Shown piece by piece: positions 26,781-34,888 of a DNA stretch of 57,403 bases (positions within the stretch are counted from its first letter, which is position 1; every line of letters starts with the position of its first letter). Origin of the DNA: a virus; IMG/VR virus record IMGVR_UViG_3300030099_008341, positions 1-57,403 of that record; one strand, 5' to 3'. The notes beneath the pieces are model-generated. The model saw nothing but the letters and a program-made list of their open reading frames with translations. It ran no database searches and was not told where the DNA came from. A program made the position numbers and the translations under genes.

Positions 26781-28514
26781 GTGGCCAGACAAGATAATAT
26801 GTTTTATATGGGTAATAAGAATTTACCCAACGTAAACTGGAAAGGTGAATATACTAAACAACAAGTAAAAGATCTTAGAAAAGCAAGTAAAAATATTCTT
26901 TATTTTGCAGAAAACTTTTTTCATATTGTAAATTTAGATAGAGGTAAAGAAAAGATACAATTATACAAGCCACAAAAAAGAGCTCTTAGACAGATGAGAG
27001 ATAATCGTTTTTTCTGTTTGCTAGCTTCTAGGCAGATAGGCAAGTCAACTATGATGACTATCTATATTCTTTGGCAAGCATGCTTTAATAATGATCAACG
27101 TATACTTTTAGTAGCAAACAAAGAAGCTACTGCTATTGAAATATTTCAACGCGTAAGAATGGCGTATGAGGAATTACCTAACTGGTTAAAACCACCAGTA
27201 AAGGAGTATGCTAAGACATCTATGACATTAGAAAATGGCAGTCGTATAGGTATTACAACTACAACTGGTACTGCTGCACGGGGTCAGTCTGTTAATTGTT
27301 TAGTAATTGATGAGATGGCTTTTATTGAACCTCACTTAGTTGAAGAGTTTTGGAAATCGGTCTTTCCAATTATTACCTCTTCTAAGAAATCAAAAGTGTT
27401 TGTGTGTTCAACTGCTAATGGTACAGATAATCTATTTTATAAATTATACATTGGAGCTATCGAAGGTGATAACGGATGGGCACATGATAAAATTAAATGG
27501 AATGAGATACCTGGAAGAGATGAAGAATGGGCTCAAGCTACTAAAACAGCAATAGGATCAGCAGATGCTTGGTTGCAAGAATTTGAATGTGAGTTTATTC
27601 ACTCAGGTGAATCAACTTTAGATGATGAGCTGTTTGAAGAAATGATGTCAAAAGTATCTAAACCAAAAATAGTTCTTGATGAAGGTCACTATAAGTTATG
27701 GGAAGAACCAGATGAATCTAAGCTATATGTTGCTGGTGTTGATATATCAGAAGGTGTAGGTGTTGATTCTTCTGTTATACAAATTTTAGATATAACTGAT
27801 ATAAAAGACATTAAACAAGTAGCTGTTTATAGAAATAACAAAATACCACCATTAGAGTTTACTAACAGATTATATAAAATTTTACGTAATTGGGGTTCAC
27901 CTTTAGCTTTAATTGAGAGAAATAATTGTGGTGCACAGGTAGTTGATAGGCTAGCTGTTGATTTAGGCTATGAAAAAATAGTTTCTTATGGAAATAAAAA
28001 TGCTCATAGGCGAAATGTTATGCGTGGAATGATTGCACATACAAATACAAAGTATAAAGGCGTTTTAAATATGCGCTATTTTATGAATGAAATTAGAGTA
28101 GTTAATGTTAATGAGCAAGAAACAGTTGAAGAACTTAGAAATTTTGTACGTTACCCTAACGGTACATGGAAAGCTAGAGGAGGTTTTCATGATGACAGAG
28201 TAATGGCTATGTTATATGGGTTGTTCATTTTAGAAAAAGAAATAACAGAGCGGTTTTTTGAAATTGTTGAAGTGGATGATATGGGTAAGCCTTCTGTTAT
28301 TGAGCCGATGGATTTTGGAGTAGAATATTTTGAAGATCCAACATCGATCTATTTAGATGATGAGATAGTAGGTAATCATAATAATGAAATGAATGCTCTA
28401 GTATGGGGTATGGGTGAGGAAGTATTATCAGATAAAGATGAACTCGAAGCTTTTGGTTATCAATTACTGAATGAAAAACCACCTACTAATTGGACAGGTG
28501 AACGGATTAGGTAA
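26781..28514 (+). CDS. terminase large subunit, gp17-like (577 aa)
   Basis: The packaging motor has an ATPase domain with Walker A ASRQIGKST (82-90) and Walker B CLVIDEMAF (172-180), a coupling segment (VFVCSTANG), and a C-terminal RNase H-fold nuclease. The nuclease acids are seen in VAGVDISEGVGVD (about 315-327) and FHDDRVMAMLYG (near 475). It powers DNA into the prohead and cuts the concatemer. Size and motif order fit T4 gp17. The start is GTG, exactly five bases after a late promoter. The candidate small terminase is far away (41084-41530), unlike T4. Confidence 0.95.
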   Translation: MARQDNMFYMGNKNLPNVNWKGEYTKQQVKDLRKASKNILYFAENFFHIVNLDRGKEKIQLYKPQKRALRQMRDNRFFCLLASRQIGKSTMMTIYILWQACFNNDQRILLVANKEATAIEIFQRVRMAYEELPNWLKPPVKEYAKTSMTLENGSRIGITTTTGTAARGQSVNCLVIDEMAFIEPHLVEEFWKSVFPIITSSKKSKVFVCSTANGTDNLFYKLYIGAIEGDNGWAHDKIKWNEIPGRDEEWAQATKTAIGSADAWLQEFECEFIHSGESTLDDELFEEMMSKVSKPKIVLDEGHYKLWEEPDESKLYVAGVDISEGVGVDSSVIQILDITDIKDIKQVAVYRNNKIPPLEFTNRLYKILRNWGSPLALIERNNCGAQVVDRLAVDLGYEKIVSYGNKNAHRRNVMRGMIAHTNTKYKGVLNMRYFMNEIRVVNVNEQETVEELRNFVRYPNGTWKARGGFHDDRVMAMLYGLFILEKEITERFFEIVEVDDMGKPSVIEPMDFGVEYFEDPTSIYLDDEIVGNHNNEMNALVWGMGEEVLSDKDELEAFGYQLLNEKPPTNWTGERIR

Positions 28515-28526
28515 TAAATATATTAT
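28515..28526 (+). promoter_or_regulatory. late-type promoter (TAAATA + 6 nt + ATG)
   Basis: TAAATA (28515-28520) and TATTAT precede the ATG at 28527. The stop of the terminase gene overlaps this region. Confidence 0.55.
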
Positions 28527-29114
28527 ATGGCATACAATTCCATGCAGCAATCAATTCTCAACAAGTCAAGAGCTGATAAGTTTTTGCTTGTGTTTGATAT
28601 ACCTCCCATCTTGAGAGAATTTAATAAAAAATTTAATCAAGATAACACATCAATTATAAGCGATTCTGTTCAATTTTCTATTTTTGGTTCTGCAGTACCT
28701 GAAATAACTGTACCAGCTGTAGAAAATAGATATTCTGGAAGCACGTTATATGTTACTTCACATAGTAAAAATCCTTATCCCCCCGTAAGTGTTAACTTTA
28801 ATGTAGATAATGAATACAAAAATTACTGGGTAATATATCAATGGTTAAATTTATTACATGATCAGTATACTGGTACATATAATGCACGGGAAATAAATGC
28901 AAACGATCCAGATGAAAATTTTAAAGACTATCAAACTAATTTATCTATTTTTGGTAAAGACGAGTTTAATAACAATAGGATAAAATTTACCTATACTAAA
29001 GCATTTCCAACTACCATTGATCAAATAAATTACAACTACCAAACAGCAGATGAAATTACTTCTGGATTTACGTTTGTATACTCGCAATTACATACGGAAG
29101 TTATGGATTTTTGA
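28527..29114 (+). CDS. gp19-fold tail tube-like protein (195 aa)
   Basis: The sequence shows the pattern of T4 tail tube proteins: an N-terminal strand with FLLVFDIPPIL, a region with GSAVPEITVPAVENRYSG (compare gp19 'P(G)R...'), and a beta-rich C-terminus (FTFVYSQLH). A second gp19-type protein is at 32045. This copy may be the tube itself or a tail completion/terminator protein; the two roles cannot be separated here. Confidence 0.6.
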   Translation: MAYNSMQQSILNKSRADKFLLVFDIPPILREFNKKFNQDNTSIISDSVQFSIFGSAVPEITVPAVENRYSGSTLYVTSHSKNPYPPVSVNFNVDNEYKNYWVIYQWLNLLHDQYTGTYNAREINANDPDENFKDYQTNLSIFGKDEFNNNRIKFTYTKAFPTTIDQINYNYQTADEITSGFTFVYSQLHTEVMDF

Positions 29115-29135
29115 ATATAATTGTCATGAAATAGA

Positions 29136-29146
29136 TAAATAATTTT
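29136..29146 (+). promoter_or_regulatory. late-type promoter (TAAATA + 5 nt + ATG)
   Basis: TAAATA (29136-29141) and ATTTT precede the ATG at 29147. Confidence 0.55.
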
Positions 29147-32020
29147 ATGGCACAGCGTACGATTAACTCTCCTGGAGTAGAAATTAGAGAAGCAGATCTT
29201 TCACTCACCGCCCCGTTAAACGTTGGAACTAACGTATATGTTACTGGTTTCGCGCAACAGGGACCCCTTGATGAAGTTCTTAAAATTACAACTAAACAAG
29301 AACTAAATAACGTCTTTGGACCTCCAACCAACTCATCTGAAAGATATTTCTACTATACTATAAATGAATTGTTAAATTCACCAGCTAATATATTTGCTAG
29401 TAGATTGCCATACGGTCATGGTACTGGTGATGGATTTGGATCTAAATATTCAGCTTTAGTATACCCAGTACGTAACGTTACTGGTGATTCGCAACTGGGT
29501 CAGTTAAGTGCCTTCCATCTTAATCAAAAATTTAATGCTACTAATTCACATACTGCTCTCTCTGGAGTAGAGATTCAAATTCAATCTGGTCGTGGAGTTC
29601 TAAGCTCTGTTGTCTTTGGATTTGGCACTGCTAAACCAAGTGGTTCTGCCAACCCTCTTGTGGGTGCTAATACCGGTGCTAGTGAATTCCCTACGACGTC
29701 CTCTGTAGGAATTAATCGTGGTGGAACTACTAACGTAATTCAAATTAGTGCTAGTAAAACTGGTGGTAATACACCTCAATCGATTAGACACGTATTGTCT
29801 TCTGTAGTTCGTTTATCAGCTGGTTATGGTACTAAAGCTGCAGCTCCTGGTGTTAATAACACAATTAAAGTAGATTCATTTAACTTTGCAGCAAGTGCAG
29901 GAAATGCACCTAATACTTTCGCTAGTACTTCTATTAAAATTAGTCTTACTGGTGCTTCTGCACTTAAGACTGTTGGTGTAATTACACCGTCAGTTAATAA
30001 TCCATTTACCGGTGCTACTGATACTTTCTCTATTAGTGCTGAATCTAATCAGCAAATTTCAACTAGCTTAGATACGGCTTCAGCAGTATACGTATTAGGT
30101 CAGCCTACACACTTAGAACTTACTGAATCACAATATCTTAGTGCTTTACAAGGTACAGCGTATACTTGGTCAAAAACTGCTGGTGCGAAAGATTCTTTCA
30201 GTACTATTGCTGATGCAGGAGGAGCCGGCGCTGTTATCTTAAATAAGTCAACGTCAACTATTAATAATCAATTTGAAGGTTTTTATGTTGGTCTTGCTGA
30301 TAACACAAACACAACGCCAGGTACTAACTTTAATAATATATTAACAACTAAGACGCTAACACAATCAGCTGCTGCAACAACAACATATACAACAATACCA
30401 GCAGGTACGCAAGTGTTTAAACTATCAGCTAACTTTGAAACAGGTACAACTAATTCAGTATCTGAAGTGATGGAAAATCTTACTGATTTTGAAATCGATG
30501 GAAGAACTGATGATGATGTCTTAAGCTTAGGTGTATTTAAGTTACGTAAATCGATTTACGCTAATGAAGCATTCAAGCTTGATTATGTATTAGAAGATGG
30601 TATAGCTGGATCAATTAACTATTATAGAACGCAGCTTAACCCAGCTGGAGGACAGGATATTCCATTCTTTGTAGAATCTCGAGATGATTTATCACGTAAC
30701 GTTGTTGTTAAAGTTAATGATTACGTATCAAATAGACTTAGAGGTACAAACGCTCTAGATGCTAATGGAAATGTTAATAAGAGAATTAGATTATTAACTA
30801 CTGAGCTAGCTACTAATACTGATGCTGAGGGTGTAGCAAAGACAGGAATTGATGGATCGCAATATTCAGGCTTAGAAACTGCTGTTGGAAAAGCTGAAAG
30901 TTTATTCCCATTAGGTGCTTATACCGAAGCAACTGTCGAAGGTAAAGAATTAGGAGATATTCCTAATAAGTTAGAAAGAGCACTTGATGCTATTAAAAAC
31001 GATGATATCTACGATATTGATGTTGTTGTTGAAGGTGGCTTAGGTACAATCTATACTATAGCAAGTGCTGATAATTTAACTTATTACGATGAGTATTCAG
31101 CAACATCTGCTGAAGCTGTTAATGGATTAAGAACATCGAATGAAATTACAGGTGCTGCAGCAACTCTTAGAAATAATTACTCGACTATCTTTAATAAATT
31201 CGAGCAATTTGTCTCACCACCTTACTTAGGAGGTGGTAGAGGTGATTGTATATTTATTGCTGATCCATTACGTCAAATCTTTGTACAAGGAACAGAAGGT
31301 AAGATACTTGATGATAAAAATAAGAACTTCCAGACAGATATTTACTGGCCTGTAAGACATCAATTTGAAAACGAGAATACATCTTACGCGGCAGTATATG
31401 GTAACTGGGCATTAATATATGATACCTATTCTGGACGTCAAGTATATGTTCCGTTCTCTGGATTTGCTGGAGCTATAATGGCAAGATCAGATGCTGCAAC
31501 CTTCCCATGGTTTGCACCAGCTGGCTTCACAAGAGGGCTTGTAACAAATGCTAATGACATAGCGGTTAATCCTAATCAAAAGCAAAGGGATGAGTTTTAT
31601 AAAGCAAACATTAACCCTGTAGCACAATTCCCATCGCAGGGATTAGTAGTATTTGGACAGAAAACACTTTCAAAGAAATCGAGTGCATTTGACAGAATTA
31701 ATGTTAGAAGGTTGTTCTTAAGCTTAGAAAGACCTACTAAGAAAGCTACTAGATTCTTTGTATTTGAACAAAATACAGAGTTTACTAGAACAAGAATAGT
31801 TAATACTCTTACCCCAATCTTTGAAAGGGCTAAGAATAACGAAGGCTTGTTTGATTACTTGATTGTATGTGATGAGAGAAACAACACACCAGCAATTATA
31901 GATGCTAATGAGTTGGTAGTTGATATTTACATCAAACCAACAAGAACAGCAGAGTTTATCTTAGTTAACTTCTTTGCCACTAGAACAGATGCTAATTTTG
32001 AAGAATTAGTCGGTGGTTAA
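29147..32020 (+). CDS. tail sheath protein, gp18-like (957 aa)
   Basis: This is the contractile sheath. The N-terminus has SPGVEIREADLS and the TGFAQQGPLDEV segment typical of sheath subunits. The C-terminal third (GDCIFIADPLRQI, then GNWALIYDTYSG, FPWFAPAGFTRG and SLERPTKKATRFFVFE) is the conserved assembly and contraction domain. At 957 residues it is much longer than T4 gp18 (659). The extra mass lies between about 100 and 450, in a Thr/Ser/Ala-rich region that is probably an outward-facing insertion. Confidence 0.95.
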   Translation: MAQRTINSPGVEIREADLSLTAPLNVGTNVYVTGFAQQGPLDEVLKITTKQELNNVFGPPTNSSERYFYYTINELLNSPANIFASRLPYGHGTGDGFGSKYSALVYPVRNVTGDSQLGQLSAFHLNQKFNATNSHTALSGVEIQIQSGRGVLSSVVFGFGTAKPSGSANPLVGANTGASEFPTTSSVGINRGGTTNVIQISASKTGGNTPQSIRHVLSSVVRLSAGYGTKAAAPGVNNTIKVDSFNFAASAGNAPNTFASTSIKISLTGASALKTVGVITPSVNNPFTGATDTFSISAESNQQISTSLDTASAVYVLGQPTHLELTESQYLSALQGTAYTWSKTAGAKDSFSTIADAGGAGAVILNKSTSTINNQFEGFYVGLADNTNTTPGTNFNNILTTKTLTQSAAATTTYTTIPAGTQVFKLSANFETGTTNSVSEVMENLTDFEIDGRTDDDVLSLGVFKLRKSIYANEAFKLDYVLEDGIAGSINYYRTQLNPAGGQDIPFFVESRDDLSRNVVVKVNDYVSNRLRGTNALDANGNVNKRIRLLTTELATNTDAEGVAKTGIDGSQYSGLETAVGKAESLFPLGAYTEATVEGKELGDIPNKLERALDAIKNDDIYDIDVVVEGGLGTIYTIASADNLTYYDEYSATSAEAVNGLRTSNEITGAAATLRNNYSTIFNKFEQFVSPPYLGGGRGDCIFIADPLRQIFVQGTEGKILDDKNKNFQTDIYWPVRHQFENENTSYAAVYGNWALIYDTYSGRQVYVPFSGFAGAIMARSDAATFPWFAPAGFTRGLVTNANDIAVNPNQKQRDEFYKANINPVAQFPSQGLVVFGQKTLSKKSSAFDRINVRRLFLSLERPTKKATRFFVFEQNTEFTRTRIVNTLTPIFERAKNNEGLFDYLIVCDERNNTPAIIDANELVVDIYIKPTRTAEFILVNFFATRTDANFEELVGG

Positions 32021-32033
32021 TGAAACAAACTAT

Positions 32034-32044
32034 TAAATAATATT
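32034..32044 (+). promoter_or_regulatory. late-type promoter (TAAATA + 5 nt + ATG)
   Basis: TAAATA (32034-32039) and ATATT precede the ATG at 32045. Confidence 0.55.
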
Positions 32045-32581
32045 ATGGCAACAACTATTCAAAACTTCTTTACTAGAGCTGCAGAAAAGCAATTTTCCCG
32101 TGACTTTCTATTTCGAGTTAGGCAAATAGATCTAATCGGTGGAATTAGTTTTAACGGAGAGGACGACCTAGTTTATGCTAGGACAGCAAACTTACCGGGT
32201 AGAAATATAACTAACCAAACAGTTAATTATTTCGGTCAAGAGTTTCAGGTGCCTGGAAGATCAACTTACGCAAACGCTGAAGGTTATTCGATTGAATTCT
32301 ATCATGATGAAAATTGTGAGCTTCGAACTAAAATGGAAGCTGCTTCAAGGGCAGTATTTAACAACGAAACTTCTTTAGGGCAATATGGAATGCCTGGAGA
32401 AGAATCAAGAATAAATCTTGTACAAATTGATAAGAGTTTAAACGACGTGAGAAATATTGAGCTTGTTGGTGCATCTATTAGAGAGATTGGTGATATTGAA
32501 TACTCTATTGCAGAAGGTGAAGGTGCTGTATTAAACTTCTCAACTACATTTGCTTACCATTTCTATAGAGACTTTAGTTAA
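32045..32581 (+). CDS. tail tube protein, gp19-like (178 aa)
   Basis: The product starts MATTIQNFFTRAAEKQFSRD and carries LVYARTANLPGRNI, VPGRSTYANAEGYSIEFYHDE and the C-terminal strand YSIAEGEGAVLNFSTTFAYH, the usual order in gp19 tube proteins. Length is close to T4 gp19 (163). It directly follows the sheath gene, as in T4, so it is the best candidate for the main tube protein. Confidence 0.85.
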   Translation: MATTIQNFFTRAAEKQFSRDFLFRVRQIDLIGGISFNGEDDLVYARTANLPGRNITNQTVNYFGQEFQVPGRSTYANAEGYSIEFYHDENCELRTKMEAASRAVFNNETSLGQYGMPGEESRINLVQIDKSLNDVRNIELVGASIREIGDIEYSIAEGEGAVLNFSTTFAYHFYRDFS

Positions 32582-32606
32582 TTACATGTTTAATTAAATT
32601 GCCGAT

Positions 32607-32618
32607 TAAATATTATTA
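32607..32618 (+). promoter_or_regulatory. late-type promoter (TAAATA + 6 nt + ATG)
   Basis: TAAATA (32607-32612) and TTATTA precede the ATG at 32619. Confidence 0.55.
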
Positions 32619-33323
32619 ATGGCGCGTGAACTATACGATTTTCTTAGCAAATATAGTATTAATGGTCCTTCGAGATATGTTCTCTCGTTACCAACGCTTT
32701 GGAAGATAGAATTTTCTAATGCTGAAACTGTAAGGGGTCAGGTTGATGCTGCATTAGAAAAAGCAGGTGAATCTTGGCGTGTTGAAAATACTCCTGAAGA
32801 ATTTGTTTCTAATGGTAATACTTTAGTAGCGCGTGAAGTTTCTGTTCCAGGTGAAACTACAGAGTTTTTAGAAGCGGGGAGTGATATAAATAAAGGAGGC
32901 TTTTTACCGGCGTTCGGTGTAGAGAAAAGGCAGGGATTCTTAAACAGAAATTTAGGTGTAAATATTTTTGATACTGAGGATGATTTAGAGCATACTTTTT
33001 TTAGACCGTGGATGATAGCGGTTGGAATAGATGGCTTAATTAATAGAGGATTATTATGTCCTAATGTTGTTTTAAGGCAATATAACACTAAAGGGGAGAT
33101 TCGTAAAGGTTATATTTTTACAGATGTATTTCCTACAAACATAGAAGGCTATCAATTAGATTATGATAATGAAACATTTATGGAAAAGAGTGTAACTTTT
33201 GCATTTAAAAATTATCGTCCTATAAAAACAACAAAGGGCCAAGGAACAGATAATCAGCTACCAGTTGGTGATTTTGGTGTGCCCTTTGATCAGTCTATTG
33301 CTGATGTTGGTAACATTGCTTAA
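32619..33323 (+). CDS. tube-fold protein, possibly tube initiator gp54-like (234 aa)
   Basis: The product shares tube-protein features: VAREVSVPGETTEFLEAG, PWMIAVGIDGL, a GEIRKGYIFTDVFPTNIEGYQL strand pair and VTFAFKNYRP at the end. It is longer than gp19 and lies next to it, which fits a baseplate-side tube initiator such as gp54 or a second tube ring. The assignment is by fold pattern and position. Confidence 0.5.
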   Translation: MARELYDFLSKYSINGPSRYVLSLPTLWKIEFSNAETVRGQVDAALEKAGESWRVENTPEEFVSNGNTLVAREVSVPGETTEFLEAGSDINKGGFLPAFGVEKRQGFLNRNLGVNIFDTEDDLEHTFFRPWMIAVGIDGLINRGLLCPNVVLRQYNTKGEIRKGYIFTDVFPTNIEGYQLDYDNETFMEKSVTFAFKNYRPIKTTKGQGTDNQLPVGDFGVPFDQSIADVGNIA

Positions 33324-33348
33324 ATGTTAATGCACAATAATTAATAGT

Positions 33349-34143
33349 ATGGATTTATCCTTTACCCTTCTTAATAAGAAAGAAGTTACAGTAAAAGAAA
33401 TACTCTATAGAGATCTAAGAAAGTTAGCATTATATAGCGATTCTTCTATATCAAATATAATTAAATTTTTGGAGTCGTTTATTATAACAAAAGGATTAAC
33501 AGTTGTAGAAAAATTATTAGCTTTTTTTATCTTAAGAGAAAAGTGTATTGGGGAACAGGTTGCCGTAGGTTCTACTAAAGGTAACGTTAATATAGATTTA
33601 CAGCTTTTTAAAAATAATATTGGTTCTTTTGATGATATACAAGAAGAAGTTGTTGTTGATAATATAGTATGTACTTTAAATTATCCTACTAAGTTTTATA
33701 CGGGTGATACAGATTTTATATTTTCTCTTATAGAAAAATTAAAGATTGAAGATGAGGAAATAGTTGTATCGTTATTATCTGAAAAGGAATATAAAGACGT
33801 CTTTAGTCGGTTGCCAGATAGTATTTTTGGACATCTCGAGGCTTTTGTTGACAAAAATAGATCTCATTTTGATATTCTAGTGTTTGAAGGTAAAGAGAAT
33901 ATGAAAATAGATCCTATTAGAATTAATATGTTTGATATATCTCTTACTACTTTTATTGTTAGGCTATTTGATTGCGTACAAGATACTGATTATAGAGAAA
34001 TGATTTTTACTTTAAGTAAAAGAATACCTGATGTATCATATCTTACATCGTGTACTTTTTTAGAGCTTAATGATTATTATAAATTATACTTAGATGAAAT
34101 TGAAAAGCAAAACCAAGACTTGAAAAACCAAAAGATTAGCTAA
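33349..34143 (+). CDS. putative tail/baseplate hub assembly protein (264 aa)
   Basis: The protein begins MDLSFTLLNKKEVTVKEIL and is helical, with VVEKLLAFFILREKCIG and a Cys/Asn pattern seen in gp26-type baseplate hub or tail-assembly proteins of T4-like phages. It lies between the tube genes and the tape measure, the usual place for tail-assembly chaperones. No clear late box precedes it (only AATAATTAATAG), so it may be read through from upstream. The family call is tentative. Confidence 0.5.
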   Translation: MDLSFTLLNKKEVTVKEILYRDLRKLALYSDSSISNIIKFLESFIITKGLTVVEKLLAFFILREKCIGEQVAVGSTKGNVNIDLQLFKNNIGSFDDIQEEVVVDNIVCTLNYPTKFYTGDTDFIFSLIEKLKIEDEEIVVSLLSEKEYKDVFSRLPDSIFGHLEAFVDKNRSHFDILVFEGKENMKIDPIRINMFDISLTTFIVRLFDCVQDTDYREMIFTLSKRIPDVSYLTSCTFLELNDYYKLYLDEIEKQNQDLKNQKIS

Positions 34144-34151
34144 ATATCATT
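34141..34151 (+). promoter_or_regulatory. late-type promoter (TAAATA + 5 nt + ATG)
   Basis: TAAATA (34141-34146) contains the stop codon of the previous gene; TCATT and the ATG at 34152 follow. Confidence 0.55.
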
Positions 34152-34880
34152 ATGAGTAAAAATGTTTCTTCTTTTCTGAATAAGTTAGATAAGCTTCAAG
34201 ATGAAACTATCGAAGTTTTTGTACCATCTTTAAAGAAGAAAGTACCAACAAAGCCTTTAAATTTAAAGCAGCAAAAAGATTTAATTTCTTCTGTGCTTGA
34301 TGGTCTTAAAGGAGCCTTAGATTTTAACAGAACACTTAATAAAATTATTATTGAAAACTCAGGCTTATCTGATTTGAAGGTATATGATAAGCTACCTTTT
34401 ATTATTGCATTAAGAAAAAATGCTTTAGGTGATAAAGTAGGTGGTATTGAATTGCAAAGCGTTCTTAATAATATTAAGAATATTCCGTTTAATATAAAAG
34501 ATACTTTTACTATCAAAGAAGGTACTTTAAAATTAACGCTTAAGATTCCTACATTAAAGCAAGAAAATATTTTGCTTAATAAATGCGAGCAAGAGATTGA
34601 TGGAGATCAATCTGTTCTTAAAGAAGGTGTTGGGACGCTTTATATTTACGAAATAATTAAATTTATTGATATTATACAAATTGAGGAAGATGTTATTGAC
34701 TTAGATGATATTCGAATACATGAACGTATAAAACTTGTTGAAAAGCTTCCTCTTAGTGTTTATTCTAGAATATCTAATTTCATTGAAGGTGTTAGCAAAT
34801 ATAATAATGACCTTCTAACTGTTGATGAAACAGAGCTTGAGATTGATGCAGAATTTTTCGATACATCGAGTGGTGATTAA
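34152..34880 (+). CDS. gp26-like baseplate hub protein (242 aa)
   Basis: The segments EVFVPSLKKKVPTKPLNLKQ, QKDLISSVLD and a C-terminal ISNFIEGVSKY followed by ELEIDAEFFDTSSGD match the T4_baseplate (gp26) family pattern. In T4 these proteins help build the central hub before tail polymerisation. Position before the tape-measure gene supports this. The neighbouring 264-residue protein may be a distant partner. Confidence 0.65.
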   Translation: MSKNVSSFLNKLDKLQDETIEVFVPSLKKKVPTKPLNLKQQKDLISSVLDGLKGALDFNRTLNKIIIENSGLSDLKVYDKLPFIIALRKNALGDKVGGIELQSVLNNIKNIPFNIKDTFTIKEGTLKLTLKIPTLKQENILLNKCEQEIDGDQSVLKEGVGTLYIYEIIKFIDIIQIEEDVIDLDDIRIHERIKLVEKLPLSVYSRISNFIEGVSKYNNDLLTVDETELEIDAEFFDTSSGD

Positions 34881-34888
34881 ATATTTAA
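34878..34888 (+). promoter_or_regulatory. late-type promoter (TAAATA + 5 nt + GTG)
   Basis: TAAATA (34878-34883) contains the previous stop codon; TTTAA and the GTG at 34889 follow. Confidence 0.55.
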
